Part shown: positions 32,320 through 41,462 of the stretch, piece by piece
Layout of the letters: each line of letters starts with the position of its first letter
How positions within the stretch are numbered: the stretch's first letter is position 1
NCBI RefSeq assembly: GCF_017654315.1
Contig: NZ_CP072203.1
Span: forward strand, 3,410,001-3,474,000
Direction of reading: 5' to 3'
Length of the DNA stretch: 64,000 nucleotides
DNA from: Gordonia polyisoprenivorans
GTDB lineage: Bacteria; Actinomycetota; Actinomycetes; Mycobacteriales; Mycobacteriaceae
Made by a program: the position numbers and the translations under genes
The notes under the pieces: generated by a model
Told to the model about the DNA's origin: nothing
Database searches by the model: none
The model's input: the letters and a program-made list of their open reading frames with translations, nothing else

Positions 32320-32395
32320 CGGTCGAGGTGCTTTCCCTGGTGGTCGAAGTGCCTTCCCCCGATGGTCGAGGTGCTTTTTCCTGGTGGTCGAGGTG
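32320..32395. repeat. four GGTCGAGGTG boxes spaced 21-22 bp
   Basis: GGTCGAGGTG or a one-base variant occurs at 32321, 32342 (GGTCGAAGTG), 32364 and 32386, directly after the ppc stop. The box is the outer end of the palindromic repeat family found at 34228-34891; here only the end has multiplied. The spacers are T/C-rich (CTTTCCCTGG, CTTTTTCCTGG). Confidence 0.8.
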
Positions 32396-32466
32396 CGACG
32401 AGCGCAAGCGAGGAGCCTCGAGACCCGGTGAGCCACAGCTGGTTCCACCCCACAGCAAACACCCCG

Positions 32467-34068
32467 TCACCGCGGGAAAGTAACGATGACCTGGCCCGTC
32501 CGTCGACTCCGCCACTCCACCCGCCGATCGGTGTACAACGTCGGTACCCACTCCGCGAGATGCTTCCGCTGGTGATCGGCCCGACACAACGGGATCAGAT
32601 CACCAAGCACCGTCCACCCTCCGGCCTCGGGGTCGGCATGGTTGAAGGGTCGCCAGTGATCAAGGTCGCACAGGTGCGACGGCATCCCGCAGTACGGGTA
32701 TCGGCACCAGGCATCGTTGCCCAACACCTCAGCGCGCAACGCAGCGCTGGGTGCATACGTCAATGCCCGAGAGGGTGGCACGGTGTGACCACCGTGTCCG
32801 GTCGGATCCGCGGGCGGTGCTTGCGGTCGGTCGGAGACCTGCGGGATCAACGGCCCAGCAGTACGGGCAGATTCTGGGTAGTGGATTGTTTTCGCTATCT
32901 CGGCGAGGGTGGTGGCGTAGTCGGGGTCGATGGACCCGTACCCCTGTAACCGGGGCACCAGCACACCGTCGGGGTCAGTGACCACTGTCAGTACGGGTGC
33001 GCCGGGTACCACCAGGGCCCGTCCGAACGCCACCGGCAGCTCATCCGGCGTCGGCTCATCCAGGGGGTCGGGGACCTCGGGTTCGACGACCGGCTCCACC
33101 AACTCAACCAACTCGACTTCGGGAGCATCGGCGTCGGCGGGTTCGGGTAGCAGGTCGTCCCACGCTTGTGCGTCTGCAGCGTCGGCGGGTGTTTCCGCCG
33201 ACTCGTCGCGGGCAGCACCGCCTTTCGCGCAATTCGCTTGTCCGCATTCGCAGGTGAGGTGGGCTCCGGGGACGCCGGTGATCTCCCCGAGTGCGATCAC
33301 CCGCAGTGACCCGACGCGACGCGGGTCCTTACGGCAGGTGCGTTCATCGATGAGGGCATTGATCTGGGTTGTGAGGAACACCCCGTAATGCGCGGGCACC
33401 ACCGCATCCAGAGTGGAGTGTCCAGCGACGTCGGGGGTGATGGTCACGTTTCCCACCAGATCGGTGATGGTGTCGCGGTCCTCGATCACGCTGTCGGGGT
33501 TCATCGAGATCAGCGCAGCGTCGAGTTGTTGGGATAGCACCGGGTCGGTGGTGGCCCGGGACCCGTAATCCAGGACGATCTCCTCGAACGTCATCTCCTT
33601 GTTGTCACCGGACTCGTCACCGTCGGTGCTGTCGGTGCTGTCGGTGTCGGTGGCGTCGATGTCTCCGCCACGTTGGGCGGCGCGCGCCATGATCGAGGCC
33701 CGATTCGTCGAGAGTTCCCCGTTCAGGTAGGCGGCACGGATGAGTGGGAACTTCTCCAACAGGTCCGCCAGTGCTATCCAGTTGCCGGCTTTGCTGCGGG
33801 AGACCTTGAACTGCAACGACACTTCGGCGCGGCCGAGTCTCTCGGCATGTTCGATCACCGACCCCCACACACCGGTCTCGGGTCGACCGGCGAGATGCTC
33901 ACGAAACACCCGCTCCGCCAGCGTGGCAGCGGCCAGGACTGTCCGGGCCTCGTACTTGCGCGATTGACGCAACAACTCCGGGCCGGTCTCGGTGAGCTCA
34001 TCCCGTGGCATGGCTGCGATTGCGGCAGCATCGGCATCCGGATCGGTGAACGTCAACACACTCGACAC
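32467..34068 (-). CDS. DUF222-HNH endonuclease-like protein (13E12 family)
   Basis: A 533-aa protein. The N-terminal DUF222 helical region (about 1-200) includes TVLAAATLAERVFREHLAG and SRSKAGNWIALADLLEKFP. There follow a Thr/Asp-rich linker from a short repeat (DATDTDSTDSTDGDESGDN), the core YGVFLTTQINALIDERTC with CECGQANC, and a long acidic linker (EVELVELVEPVVEPEVPDP). The C-terminal HNH domain has CRYPYCGMPSHLCDLDHWRP and LIPLCRADHQRKH, with its zinc Cys and the His-Asn-His residues present. GTG 34068 is preferred because GGGAGGGGG lies 8 nt upstream; a TTG at 34101 is also in frame. These genes are multicopy in mycolata and associated with mobility (REP13E12); DNA cleavage is inferred from HNH. 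Confidence 0.9.
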   Translation of the reverse strand: MSSVLTFTDPDADAAAIAAMPRDELTETGPELLRQSRKYEARTVLAAATLAERVFREHLAGRPETGVWGSVIEHAERLGRAEVSLQFKVSRSKAGNWIALADLLEKFPLIRAAYLNGELSTNRASIMARAAQRGGDIDATDTDSTDSTDGDESGDNKEMTFEEIVLDYGSRATTDPVLSQQLDAALISMNPDSVIEDRDTITDLVGNVTITPDVAGHSTLDAVVPAHYGVFLTTQINALIDERTCRKDPRRVGSLRVIALGEITGVPGAHLTCECGQANCAKGGAARDESAETPADAADAQAWDDLLPEPADADAPEVELVELVEPVVEPEVPDPLDEPTPDELPVAFGRALVVPGAPVLTVVTDPDGVLVPRLQGYGSIDPDYATTLAEIAKTIHYPESARTAGPLIPQVSDRPQAPPADPTGHGGHTVPPSRALTYAPSAALRAEVLGNDAWCRYPYCGMPSHLCDLDHWRPFNHADPEAGGWTVLGDLIPLCRADHQRKHLAEWVPTLYTDRRVEWRSRRTGQVIVTFPR

Positions 34069-34227
34069 CCGAATAGCCCCCTCCCGCGATCGGTGATCCA
34101 ACCTATGGGCACAAGTGTACGAAGGGGTACCGACAAAACCGGCGCGGCGATCGCGCGGCTCGAGAAATCTGTGGACAAGTCGTCGAGTGGGTAGTGGATG
34201 TGGTTGCGATGCTTGTCATCTTGCCAG

Positions 34228-34266
34228 GGTCTCGAGGCTCGCCGCACGCGGCTCACACCTCGACCA
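34228..34266. repeat. right-arm half copy of the palindromic element
   Basis: The sequence runs from GGTCTCGAGGCTCG to CACCTCGACCA and matches the right arm of the complete copies with few changes. No left arm lies next to it; the partner arm is 1.8 kb away, beyond the HNH gene. Confidence 0.8.
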
Positions 34267-34315
34267 CCGGGAAGGAACGGTCAAGCATCGGGAGATCCGT
34301 TCCGATGGTCGAGGT

Positions 34316-34454
34316 TGGTCGAGGTGCCGAGGAGCGATAGCGACGAGCCTCGAGACCCCGCTCGCCGACAGGCGTCCGCACCACCCGCCGAGCTGGAACC
34401 AGCTTCGCTGCAAGCGGTCTCGAGGCTCGCCGCACGCGGCTCGCACCTCGACCA
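34316..34454. repeat. palindromic (MITE-like) element, copy A
   Basis: A 139-bp unit with ends TGGTCGAGGTG and CACCTCGACCA. The left arm closes GAGCCTCGAGACC and the right arm opens GGTCTCGAGGCTCG. The arms are imperfect inverted repeats around a core starting CCGCTCGCCGACAGG. The core diverges from B and C in its second half (GAGCTGGAACCAGC). An extra TGGTCGAGGT precedes the left end at 34305. Confidence 0.85.
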
Positions 34455-34504
34455 TCGGGGGGCGGGTCGACCATCGGTCAGGAAGCGGCGGTCGCTCGTT
34501 CCGA

Positions 34505-34642
34505 TGGTCGAGGTGCCGAGGAGCGCCAGCGACGAGCCTCGAGACCCCGCTCGCCGACAGGTGTCCGCACCACCCGTCGAGCCGAACCAGCACCGGCGCA
34601 GGCGGTCTCGAGGCTCGCTGCACGCGGCTGGCACCTCGACCA
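34505..34642. repeat. palindromic (MITE-like) element, copy B
   Basis: 138 bp, with the same ends and arms as copy A. The core includes GTGTCCGCACCACCCGTCGA and is almost identical to that of copy C (GGCGCAGGC against GGCGCAAGC at its end). CCGA precedes it and CCGGGGGG follows it. Confidence 0.85.
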
Positions 34643-34753
34643 CCGGGGGGAAGGGAGCGAGCGTCGGGTGACGGAAGCGCTCGACCATCGGGGGGAAGGG
34701 GCAAGCTTCGGTCAGGGAATGCGCCGTCGTTCTACTCAGGACCTTCCATCCGA

Positions 34754-34891
34754 TGGTCGAGGTGCCGAGGAGCGCCAGCGACGAGCCTCGAGACCCCGCT
34801 CGCCGACAGGTGTCCGCACCACCCGTCGAGCCGAACCAGCACCGGCGCAAGCGGTCTCGAGGTTCGCCGCATGCGGCTCGCACCTCGACCA
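34754..34891. repeat. palindromic (MITE-like) element, copy C
   Basis: 138 bp, nearly identical to copy B, with a few substitutions in the right arm (GGTTCGCCGCATGCGG). All three copies have the same orientation and are separated by 50 and 111 bp of dissimilar sequence. Nothing protein-like is seen from 34267 to 34945. Confidence 0.85.
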
Positions 34892-34945
34892 CCGGGGAAG
34901 GGGCGGACATCGGATGGCGTAAACGTCGCTCCAGCCCTGACGGGT

Positions 34946-35689
34946 TCAGGCGTCGGGGAGAGTGGAGGCCGCGGCGTGGTCGAGGAACCAGACGGTCTCC
35001 TCGGTGCCGTGGGCTCCGGCGCAGGGCCAGTCGGCAGGATCGGCGCCGGCGTGAGCTGCGGCGACCGCTTGGGCTTTGTCCTCACCGGCGACGAGAAACC
35101 ACACAGCCTTGCTGCGGTTGACCACCGGCAGCGTGAGGGTGATCCGCCGCGGCGGTGGTTTGGGGGAGTCCTCCACGGCGACAACGGTCTTCTGCGTCTC
35201 GGCGGTGGCGGCAGTGTGCGGGAACAGGGAGTTGATGTGTCCCTCACCGCCCATGCCGAGCAGGTGGAGATCGAAATGCGGAGACATGTCGGCTCCCGCG
35301 TTCGCCAACAGCGTGGCGGCGTAATCGCCTGCCGCGGCGACGATGTCGTCGCCGAACTCCCCGTCCGACGGTGCCATCGGATGTACCCGAGCCGGATCGA
35401 CCGGCACATGGTCGAGCAGCGCGTCCCGGGCCTGTCCGTAGTTGCGTTCCGGATCGTCGGTCGGGACGAATCGGTCGTCGCCCCAATAGATGTCGACCTT
35501 GGACCAGTCGATACCACCGCTGTCGGCGGCGAGGGACGCCAGAATCGCGATGCCGTTGCTACCGCCGGTCAGCACCACCGACGCAACCCCGCGTGCGCGC
35601 TGTGCGGCACCGATCAGATCGACGAACCGCCGCGCGGCGGTGTCGACCAGGGTCTGCTTGTCGTCGAAAACCAGTGTCTCGGTGGTCAT
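34946..35689 (-). CDS. pgl: 6-phosphogluconolactonase
   Basis: Hydrolyses 6-phosphogluconolactone made by Zwf. The 247-aa protein of the DevB/SOL type has VVLTGGSNGIAILASLA (phosphate loop), DIYWGDDRFVPTDDPERNYG, and FDLHLLGMGGEGHINSLFPH with the catalytic His/Glu region; RITLTLPVVNRSKAVWFLV is also typical. It is the last gene of the minus-strand tkt-tal-zwf-opcA-pgl operon. The ATG (35689) overlaps the opcA stop. Its 3' end faces the palindromic repeat array, which may serve as a transcription boundary. Confidence 0.96.
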   Translation of the reverse strand: MTTETLVFDDKQTLVDTAARRFVDLIGAAQRARGVASVVLTGGSNGIAILASLAADSGGIDWSKVDIYWGDDRFVPTDDPERNYGQARDALLDHVPVDPARVHPMAPSDGEFGDDIVAAAGDYAATLLANAGADMSPHFDLHLLGMGGEGHINSLFPHTAATAETQKTVVAVEDSPKPPPRRITLTLPVVNRSKAVWFLVAGEDKAQAVAAAHAGADPADWPCAGAHGTEETVWFLDHAAASTLPDA

Positions 35690-36603
35690 GCCGGTTGTCC
35701 TTGCTGGCTGAGTTCGACGGCGCCACGAAGTGCCTGCTCGAAGACCTCGTCGGTGTCGAGGCGGCGCAGCTCCTCGGCGAGATACACGGGTAGATCACGG
35801 TTGGTCATGGCGACCCGACCATCGGGCTTGCCGGGCACCGAGATCACCGCGTTGCCGTTCTGATCGATCGACAGGACCGTAGCGCCGTGGTCGCGCAGCA
35901 GGCGGACCTCGAAACTCCCGATCGACCGCGTGGTGGGTACGCCGAGCGCCGAATACAGCCATCCCGCAAGCAATTCGATGCCCGGCGACTGGGCCGGCCC
36001 GGTGACCACCACCGACTGGATCGGTGTGTGCGGCGGGCGATCGATCGCCGACGCGAGCAGCGCACGCCAATGGGTGATCTGGGTCCACGCGAGATCGGAG
36101 TCGCCGGGGGAGTAGGTCGCCAGCCTGCGCTCGAGAACACTCTCGGGATGAGCGGACTTGCTGGCGTCGAGGATGCGTCGGCGACCGATCCGGCCCATCG
36201 GGTCGGCGGACGGATCCTCCGGTGCCGCGCCCGGCCACCAGACCACGATCGGGCAGTCCGGCAGCAGGAACGGCGTCACGACGCTGTGCGGCTGATCGGC
36301 GAGTGGCCCGGACATCGACAGGATCACCACCTCCGATGCGCCCGCGTCACCGCCCACCCTGATCTGCGCGTTGAGCAGCGACTCGCCCTTTCGGGAGCCG
36401 CACGCCAGCACGATGACCCGGCTGGGGTGTTCGCTGCTGGCGCCGATTGCCGCTTCCACGGCCGCCTCGGTGGGTTCGCCGTGTTCGGCCACCACGACGA
36501 GGGTCAGCACGCGGCCGAGGCTGATCGCACCACCGGACTCGCGGATCTCGACTATCTTCTTGGCGACGTCGTTGGTCGAGGTCTCGGGCATCTCGATGAT
36601 CAT
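35686..36603 (-). CDS. opcA: OpcA, glucose-6-phosphate dehydrogenase assembly/effector protein
   Basis: A 305-aa OpcA-family protein, which in cyanobacteria and corynebacteria is needed for full activity of Zwf. Motifs are SRVIVLACGSRKGESLLNAQ, SEVVILSMSGPLADQPHSVV and LPDCPIVVWWPGAAPEDPSA. The C-terminal part reads LLAGWLYSALGVPTTRSIG. It lies between zwf (22 bp) and pgl (ATGA overlap), so Zwf, its effector and the lactonase are co-expressed. No catalytic motif is known for the family. Confidence 0.94.
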   Translation of the reverse strand: MIIEMPETSTNDVAKKIVEIRESGGAISLGRVLTLVVVAEHGEPTEAAVEAAIGASSEHPSRVIVLACGSRKGESLLNAQIRVGGDAGASEVVILSMSGPLADQPHSVVTPFLLPDCPIVVWWPGAAPEDPSADPMGRIGRRRILDASKSAHPESVLERRLATYSPGDSDLAWTQITHWRALLASAIDRPPHTPIQSVVVTGPAQSPGIELLAGWLYSALGVPTTRSIGSFEVRLLRDHGATVLSIDQNGNAVISVPGKPDGRVAMTNRDLPVYLAEELRRLDTDEVFEQALRGAVELSQQGQPA

Positions 36604-36625
36604 CGGGGTCCTCTCACATCGGTCG

Positions 36626-38167
36626 TCACGGTCGGCGCCACGCGCGGCCGGTCCGGGCCATCATGTCGTCAGCCGACTTCGGGCCCCACGTCCCGGCTTC
36701 GTACGTGTCGGGCTTACCCGACTCCGCCCAGTTCTCGAGGACGGGATCGAGGATCTCCCAAGCCAATTCGACCTCGTCGTTCACCGGGAACAACGACGGC
36801 TCACCGAGTAGCACGTCGAGGATGAGGCGTTCGTAGGCCTCCGGTGATGCCTCGGTGAAGGCCGTGCCGTAGCTGAAGTCCATGTTGACGTCGCGGACCT
36901 CCATGCTCGACGCCGGCACCTTGGACCCGAAACGCAGTGTGATGCCCTCGTCGGGCTGCACCCGGATCACCAGTGCATTCTGCGACAGCTCCTCGGTCAT
37001 GGTCTTGTCGAACGGTAGGTGCGGCGCCCGCTTGAAGACCAAGGCGATCTCGGTCACCCGGCGGCCCAACCGCTTTCCGGTCCGCAGGTAGAACGGCACA
37101 CCGGCCCAGCGACGCGAGTCGACCTCCAGGGCGATCGCCGCATAGGTCTCGGTGGTCGAGTCGGCCGCGAAGCCCTCCTCGTCCTTCAAGCCGGGGACCT
37201 TCTCGCTGCCCTGCCAGCCCGGGCCGTATTGACCGCGGGCGGTGTTCTCCTCGATCGGCAGGATGTTGCGGGTCGCCGACAGTACCTTGATCTTCTCGGC
37301 CTGTAATTGCTTGGGCTCGAAGGAGATCGGCTCCTCCATGGCCACCAGTGCCATCAGCTGCAGCAGGTGGTTCTGGATGACGTCGCGGGCCGCGCCGATC
37401 CCGTCGTAGTAGCCGGCGCGTCCACCGAGGCCGATGTCCTCGGCCATGGTGATCTGCACGTGGTCGACGTAGTGCGAACTCCACAACGGATCGAACAGCT
37501 GATTGGCGAACCGCAACGCCAGGATGTTCTGGACCGTCTCCTTGCCCAGATAGTGGTCGATGCGGAACACCGACGACTCCGGGAAGACGGCGTTCACAAT
37601 GCCGTTGAGCTCTTTCGCCGACTGCAGATCATGGCCGAACGGCTTCTCGATGACCACCCGACGCCAGTGGTCATCGCGTTCGTCGGCCAGACCGCTGCGC
37701 TGCAACTGCTCACACACCGTCGGGAAGGCCTTCGGCGGAATCGACAGGTAGAACGCATGATTGCCGTCGGTTCCGCGCTTGTTGTCGAGATCGGCCAGCG
37801 TCGACTTGAGCCGGGCGAACGCCTTGTCGTCGTCGAACGACCCCTGCACGAAGCGGAATCCCTCGGCGAGCCGCTCCCAGACCTCCTCACGGAACCCGGT
37901 GCGGGCATGCTGACGGACCGCGTCGTGCACCACCGTCGCGAAATCCTCGTCGTCCCAATCACGCCGGGCGAAGCCGACGAGAGCGAACGACGGTGGCAGC
38001 AAACCACGATTGGCCAGGTCGTAGACCGCGGGCATCAACTTCTTGCGCGCGAGATCACCGGTCACGCCGAAGATGATCAGACTGCACGGGCCGGCGATGC
38101 GCGGCAGCCGCTTGTCACGTGGATCCCGAAGTGGGTTACGCCATTTCGCGGAACCGCCGGTAGGCAC
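36626..38167 (-). CDS. zwf: glucose-6-phosphate dehydrogenase
   Basis: Oxidises glucose 6-phosphate with NADP+ (or NAD+), the entry to the oxidative pentose-phosphate pathway. The protein is 513 aa. Nucleotide-binding GVTGDLARKKL is at about 34-44, EKPFGHDLQSAKELN near 174-188, and the active-site RIDHYLGKE is at 202-210 with its catalytic His. GTG 38167 was chosen because it lies 4 bp after the tal stop and gives the N-terminus WRNPLRDPRDKRLPRIAGPC seen in relatives; the longer open frame overlaps tal. It has the usual actinobacterial zwf2 form and position. Confidence 0.96.
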   Translation of the reverse strand: MPTGGSAKWRNPLRDPRDKRLPRIAGPCSLIIFGVTGDLARKKLMPAVYDLANRGLLPPSFALVGFARRDWDDEDFATVVHDAVRQHARTGFREEVWERLAEGFRFVQGSFDDDKAFARLKSTLADLDNKRGTDGNHAFYLSIPPKAFPTVCEQLQRSGLADERDDHWRRVVIEKPFGHDLQSAKELNGIVNAVFPESSVFRIDHYLGKETVQNILALRFANQLFDPLWSSHYVDHVQITMAEDIGLGGRAGYYDGIGAARDVIQNHLLQLMALVAMEEPISFEPKQLQAEKIKVLSATRNILPIEENTARGQYGPGWQGSEKVPGLKDEEGFAADSTTETYAAIALEVDSRRWAGVPFYLRTGKRLGRRVTEIALVFKRAPHLPFDKTMTEELSQNALVIRVQPDEGITLRFGSKVPASSMEVRDVNMDFSYGTAFTEASPEAYERLILDVLLGEPSLFPVNDEVELAWEILDPVLENWAESGKPDTYEAGTWGPKSADDMMARTGRAWRRP

Positions 38168-38171
38168 GTGT

Positions 38172-39293
38172 TCAAGCCTTCTTCGCGGCGTCGAGTTGCT
38201 CGGCGGTGGCCGCGAGCAATTCGTTCCAGGCCTCCTCGAACTTGCTGACGCCCTCGTCCTCGAGGACGACGAAGACATCGTCGAGGTCGACGCCGAGGCC
38301 GGCGACCTTGTCGAAGACCTCCTGCGAAGCTGCCGAGGTACCGATGATCGAGTCGGTGTTGACCCAGCCGTGGTCGGCGAAGGCCTCCATCGTCTTGCCC
38401 GGCATGGTGTTGACGGTGTTCGGCGCGACGAGCTCGCTGACGTAGAGGGTGTCGGGGTAGTCGGCGTTCTTGGTGCCGGTCGAGGCCCACAGCGGCCGTT
38501 GGGGATTGGCGCCCTTGTCGACCAAACCGTGGAAGCGTGACTCGACCTCGAAGATCTCCTGGTAGGCGGCGTAGGCCAACCGGGCGTTGGCCAGCGCCGA
38601 CTTGCCCTTCAACGCGGTCGCCTCGGGTGTACCGATGGCGTCGAGACGCTTGTCGATCTCGGTGTCCACGCGGGAGACGAAGAACGAGGCGACCGAGTGG
38701 ATCGTCGAGAGATCGTGACCGGCTTGCGCGGCGGCCTCGATGCCCGACAGGTAGGCGTCCATCACGCCCTGGTAGCGCTCGACGGAGAAGATCAGGGTGA
38801 CGTTGACGCTGATGCCCTCGGCGAGTACCCGGGTGATCGCCGGCAGCCCGGCCTTGGTGGCGGGAATCTTGATCAGCAGGTTCGGGCGATCGACGATCTT
38901 CCACAGTTCGATGGCTTGGGCCACCGTCTTGTCGGTGTCGTGGGCGAGTCGGGGATCGACCTCGATCGACACCCGACCGTCGACACCGTGCGACTCGGTG
39001 AACACCGGTGCGAGGACGTCGCACGCGTTGCGGACGTCGTCGGTGGTGACGGTGCGGATGGTGGCATCGACGTCGGCGCCACGGGCGGCGAGCTCGTTGA
39101 CCTGCTCGTCGTAGGCGTTGCCCTTCGACAGCGCGGCCTGGAAGATCGACGGGTTGGTGGTCACGCCGACCACCGAGCGGGTGTCGATGAACTCCTGCAG
39201 ACCTCCCGAGGAGATCAGGTCGCGGGACAGGTCATCCAGCCACACCGATACACCGGCGGCGGACAATTCGGCGAGCTTGGCGTTCTGGGTCAC
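38172..39293 (-). CDS. tal: transaldolase
   Basis: Transfers a dihydroxyacetone unit between sedoheptulose 7-phosphate and glyceraldehyde 3-phosphate. The 373-aa protein is of the long actinobacterial type. N-terminal [14 protein letters not shown], the Schiff-base lysine in [16 protein letters not shown], and [20 protein letters not shown] are present; [18 protein letters not shown] is a family signature. It lies between tkt (90 bp) and zwf (4 bp). A good SD (GAGAGA) precedes ATG 39293. Confidence 0.97.
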   Translation of the reverse strand: MTQNAKLAELSAAGVSVWLDDLSRDLISSGGLQEFIDTRSVVGVTTNPSIFQAALSKGNAYDEQVNELAARGADVDATIRTVTTDDVRNACDVLAPVFTESHGVDGRVSIEVDPRLAHDTDKTVAQAIELWKIVDRPNLLIKIPATKAGLPAITRVLAEGISVNVTLIFSVERYQGVMDAYLSGIEAAAQAGHDLSTIHSVASFFVSRVDTEIDKRLDAIGTPEATALKGKSALANARLAYAAYQEIFEVESRFHGLVDKGANPQRPLWASTGTKNADYPDTLYVSELVAPNTVNTMPGKTMEAFADHGWVNTDSIIGTSAASQEVFDKVAGLGVDLDDVFVVLEDEGVSKFEEAWNELLAATAEQLDAAKKA

Positions 39294-39383
39294 GGTTCTC
39301 TCCTTGCGTGCATCGCGTGGTGTCCTTGTGGGGCACGCGATTTCGGTGTGTTCGGTTGTGGTGGAAGGCGTTCGGGCGCGGGT

Positions 39384-41462
39384 TCAGGCGCCGACGACGC
39401 GCTGCGCGGCGGTGGCCACGGCGTCGGCGGTGATGCCGAATTTCTCGTAGAGCACCTTGTAGTCGGCCGAGGCACCGAAGTGCTCGAGGGAGATGATCTC
39501 CCCGGTGTCGCCGACGACCTGGTACCACGGCATGGCGATGCCGGCCTCGACGGAGACGCGCGGCACCGACGGCGGAAGCACCGAATTGCGGTATTCCGCG
39601 TCCTGCTCGAAGAACCACTCGAAGCACGGCATGGACACCACACGTGCGCGGATACCCTTGTCGGCCAAGGTCTTCTGTGCCTCCACGGCGAGCTGGACCT
39701 CCGAGCCGGTACCGATCAGCACGACCTGCGGCTCGCCGTCGGCCTCCGACAGCACGTACGCACCGGCGGCGACACCCTCGTACGAGGTGCCCTCCAGGAC
39801 CGGCACGCCCTGACGGGTCAGGCACAGGCCGACCGGATGGTCACGCCGGGTGAGTAGGTGGCGCCAGGCGTGGGCGGTCTCGTTGGCATCGGCCGGACGG
39901 ACCACATCGAGGTTCGGGATGGTGCGCAGCGCCGCGAGGTGCTCGACCGGCTGGTGGGTCGGACCGTCCTCGCCGAGACCGATCGAGTCGTGGGTCCAGA
40001 CGTAGATCGGGTCGATCGCCATCAGCGACGCCAACCGGACCGCGGGCCGCATGTAGTCGGCGAACTGCAGGAAGGTACCGCCGTAGGCGCGGGTGGGGCC
40101 GTGCAGCACGATCCCGGACAGAATCGAGCCCATGGCGTGCTCGCGGATACCGAAGTGCAGGGTGCGGCCGTAGGGGTTGGCCGTCCAGGTCTTGGTGCTG
40201 ATCGACGACGGTCCGAACGAGTCGACATCGTCCATCGTCGTGTTGTTCGAGCCCGCGAGATCGGCTGAGCCACCCCACAATTCGGGCAGGATCGGTCCGA
40301 GCGCGGAGAGGACCTTGCCCGAGGCGGCGCGGGTGGCCAGCGCTTTGCTGCCCGGCTCCCAGCTCGGCAACACGTCGGTCCAGCCGTCGGGGAGTTCGTG
40401 CGACCACAGGCGGTCGAAGAGCGCCTTGCGCTCGGGGTTGGCCGCGGCCCAGGCGTCGAAGTCCTTCTGCCACTGCGCGTGTGCGGCGGCGCCGCGCTCG
40501 GTGAGCGCGCGGGTGTGGGCGATGACCTCGTCGGAGACCTCGAAGTTCTTGTCGGGATCGAAGCCGAGGACCTTCTTGGTGGCGGCGACCTCGTCGGCGC
40601 CCAGCGCGGACCCGTGGATTGCGCCGGTGTTCATCTTGTCCGGGGCGGGGTACCCGATGATGGTGCGCAGCACGATCAGCGACGGCTTGTCGGTGACCTG
40701 CTTGGCCGTCTCGATCGCGGCCTCGATCGCGGTGACGTTCTCGCCGCCGGAGACATGCTGCACATGCCACCCGTAGGCCTCGTAGCGGGCGGCGGTGTCC
40801 TCGGTCAGCGCGATCTGGGTGTCGTCCTCGATCGAGATGTGATTCTTGTCGTAGAAGACGATCAGGTTGCCGAGTTCCTGCGCGCCGGCCAGCGACGACG
40901 CCTCGGAGGTGACGCCCTCCTCGATGTCACCGTCGGAGGCGATCACGTAGATGTGATGGTCGAACGGGCTGGCACCGGCCGCGGCGTCCGGATCGAACAG
41001 GCCGCGCTCGTAGCGTGCGGCGTAGGCCATGCCGACCGCCGAGGCCAGTCCCTGCCCGAGTGGACCGGTGGTGATCTCGACGCCACGCGTGTGATGCAGC
41101 TCCGGGTGACCGGGGGTCTTCGATCCCCAGGTGCGCAGGTCCTCGATGTCGGACAGCTCCAGTCCGAAGCCACCCAGATAGAGCTGGATGTACTGGGTGA
41201 GGCTGGAATGCCCGCACGACAACACGAACCGGTCGCGACCGACCCAATGGGTGTCGGTCGGATCGTGGCGCATCACCCGCTGATACAGCAGGTAGGCCAA
41301 CGGGGCCAGGCTCATCGCGGTGCCCGGATGGCCACTCCCACACTTCTGGACCGCATCCGCGGCGAGGACCCGAACGGTGTCCACGGCGCGCGAATCGACC
41401 TCGGTCCACCACTCGGGGTGGGCCGCAGCGGTGAGTTCGCGGATCTCGTCTGTGTCTGCCAC
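39384..41462 (-). CDS. tkt: transketolase
   Basis: Thiamine-diphosphate enzyme moving two-carbon units in the pentose-phosphate pathway. The protein is 692 aa. Signatures in order are [20 protein letters not shown] with catalytic His, [18 protein letters not shown], the ThDP motif [19 protein letters not shown] ending near NLIVFYDKN, and the C-terminal half [39 protein letters not shown] and [15 protein letters not shown] 41462 gives the family start ([18 protein letters not shown]); further upstream the frame is low-quality. First gene of the minus-strand pentose-phosphate operon, divergent from ctaB. Confidence 0.97.
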   Translation of the reverse strand: MADTDEIRELTAAAHPEWWTEVDSRAVDTVRVLAADAVQKCGSGHPGTAMSLAPLAYLLYQRVMRHDPTDTHWVGRDRFVLSCGHSSLTQYIQLYLGGFGLELSDIEDLRTWGSKTPGHPELHHTRGVEITTGPLGQGLASAVGMAYAARYERGLFDPDAAAGASPFDHHIYVIASDGDIEEGVTSEASSLAGAQELGNLIVFYDKNHISIEDDTQIALTEDTAARYEAYGWHVQHVSGGENVTAIEAAIETAKQVTDKPSLIVLRTIIGYPAPDKMNTGAIHGSALGADEVAATKKVLGFDPDKNFEVSDEVIAHTRALTERGAAAHAQWQKDFDAWAAANPERKALFDRLWSHELPDGWTDVLPSWEPGSKALATRAASGKVLSALGPILPELWGGSADLAGSNNTTMDDVDSFGPSSISTKTWTANPYGRTLHFGIREHAMGSILSGIVLHGPTRAYGGTFLQFADYMRPAVRLASLMAIDPIYVWTHDSIGLGEDGPTHQPVEHLAALRTIPNLDVVRPADANETAHAWRHLLTRRDHPVGLCLTRQGVPVLEGTSYEGVAAGAYVLSEADGEPQVVLIGTGSEVQLAVEAQKTLADKGIRARVVSMPCFEWFFEQDAEYRNSVLPPSVPRVSVEAGIAMPWYQVVGDTGEIISLEHFGASADYKVLYEKFGITADAVATAAQRVVGA

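Larger units (their letters stand above)
32385..34266. mobile_element. putative REP13E12-like element: DUF222-HNH gene between ~40-bp inverted repeats
   Basis: The left end, 32385-32425, starts TGGTCGAGGTG and closes CGAGCCTCGAGACC. The right end, 34228-34266, starts GGTCTCGAGGCTCG and closes CACCTCGACCA. They are imperfect inverted repeats of 39-41 bp whose outer 11 bp and inner 12-13 bp match perfectly. Between them is only the HNH gene on the minus strand. The same two arms lie just 57 bp apart in the neighbouring small copies, so the gene looks as if it sits between the two arms of such a unit. Mobility is inference; target-site duplications were not identified. The alternative is that repeats of this family merely accumulated on both sides of the gene. 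Confidence 0.5.

Noticed and set aside
34228..34891. Possible CRISPR array in the repeat region
   Set aside because: The units are ~138 bp with internal inverted arms and unequal spacing (50 and 111 bp), not short direct repeats with uniform spacers, and no cas genes are near.
34115..35863. Plus-strand open frame through the repeat array into pgl
   Set aside because: It reads the palindromic repeats and the antisense of pgl; the protein is a repeat-derived Arg/Ser-rich sequence with no conserved motif.
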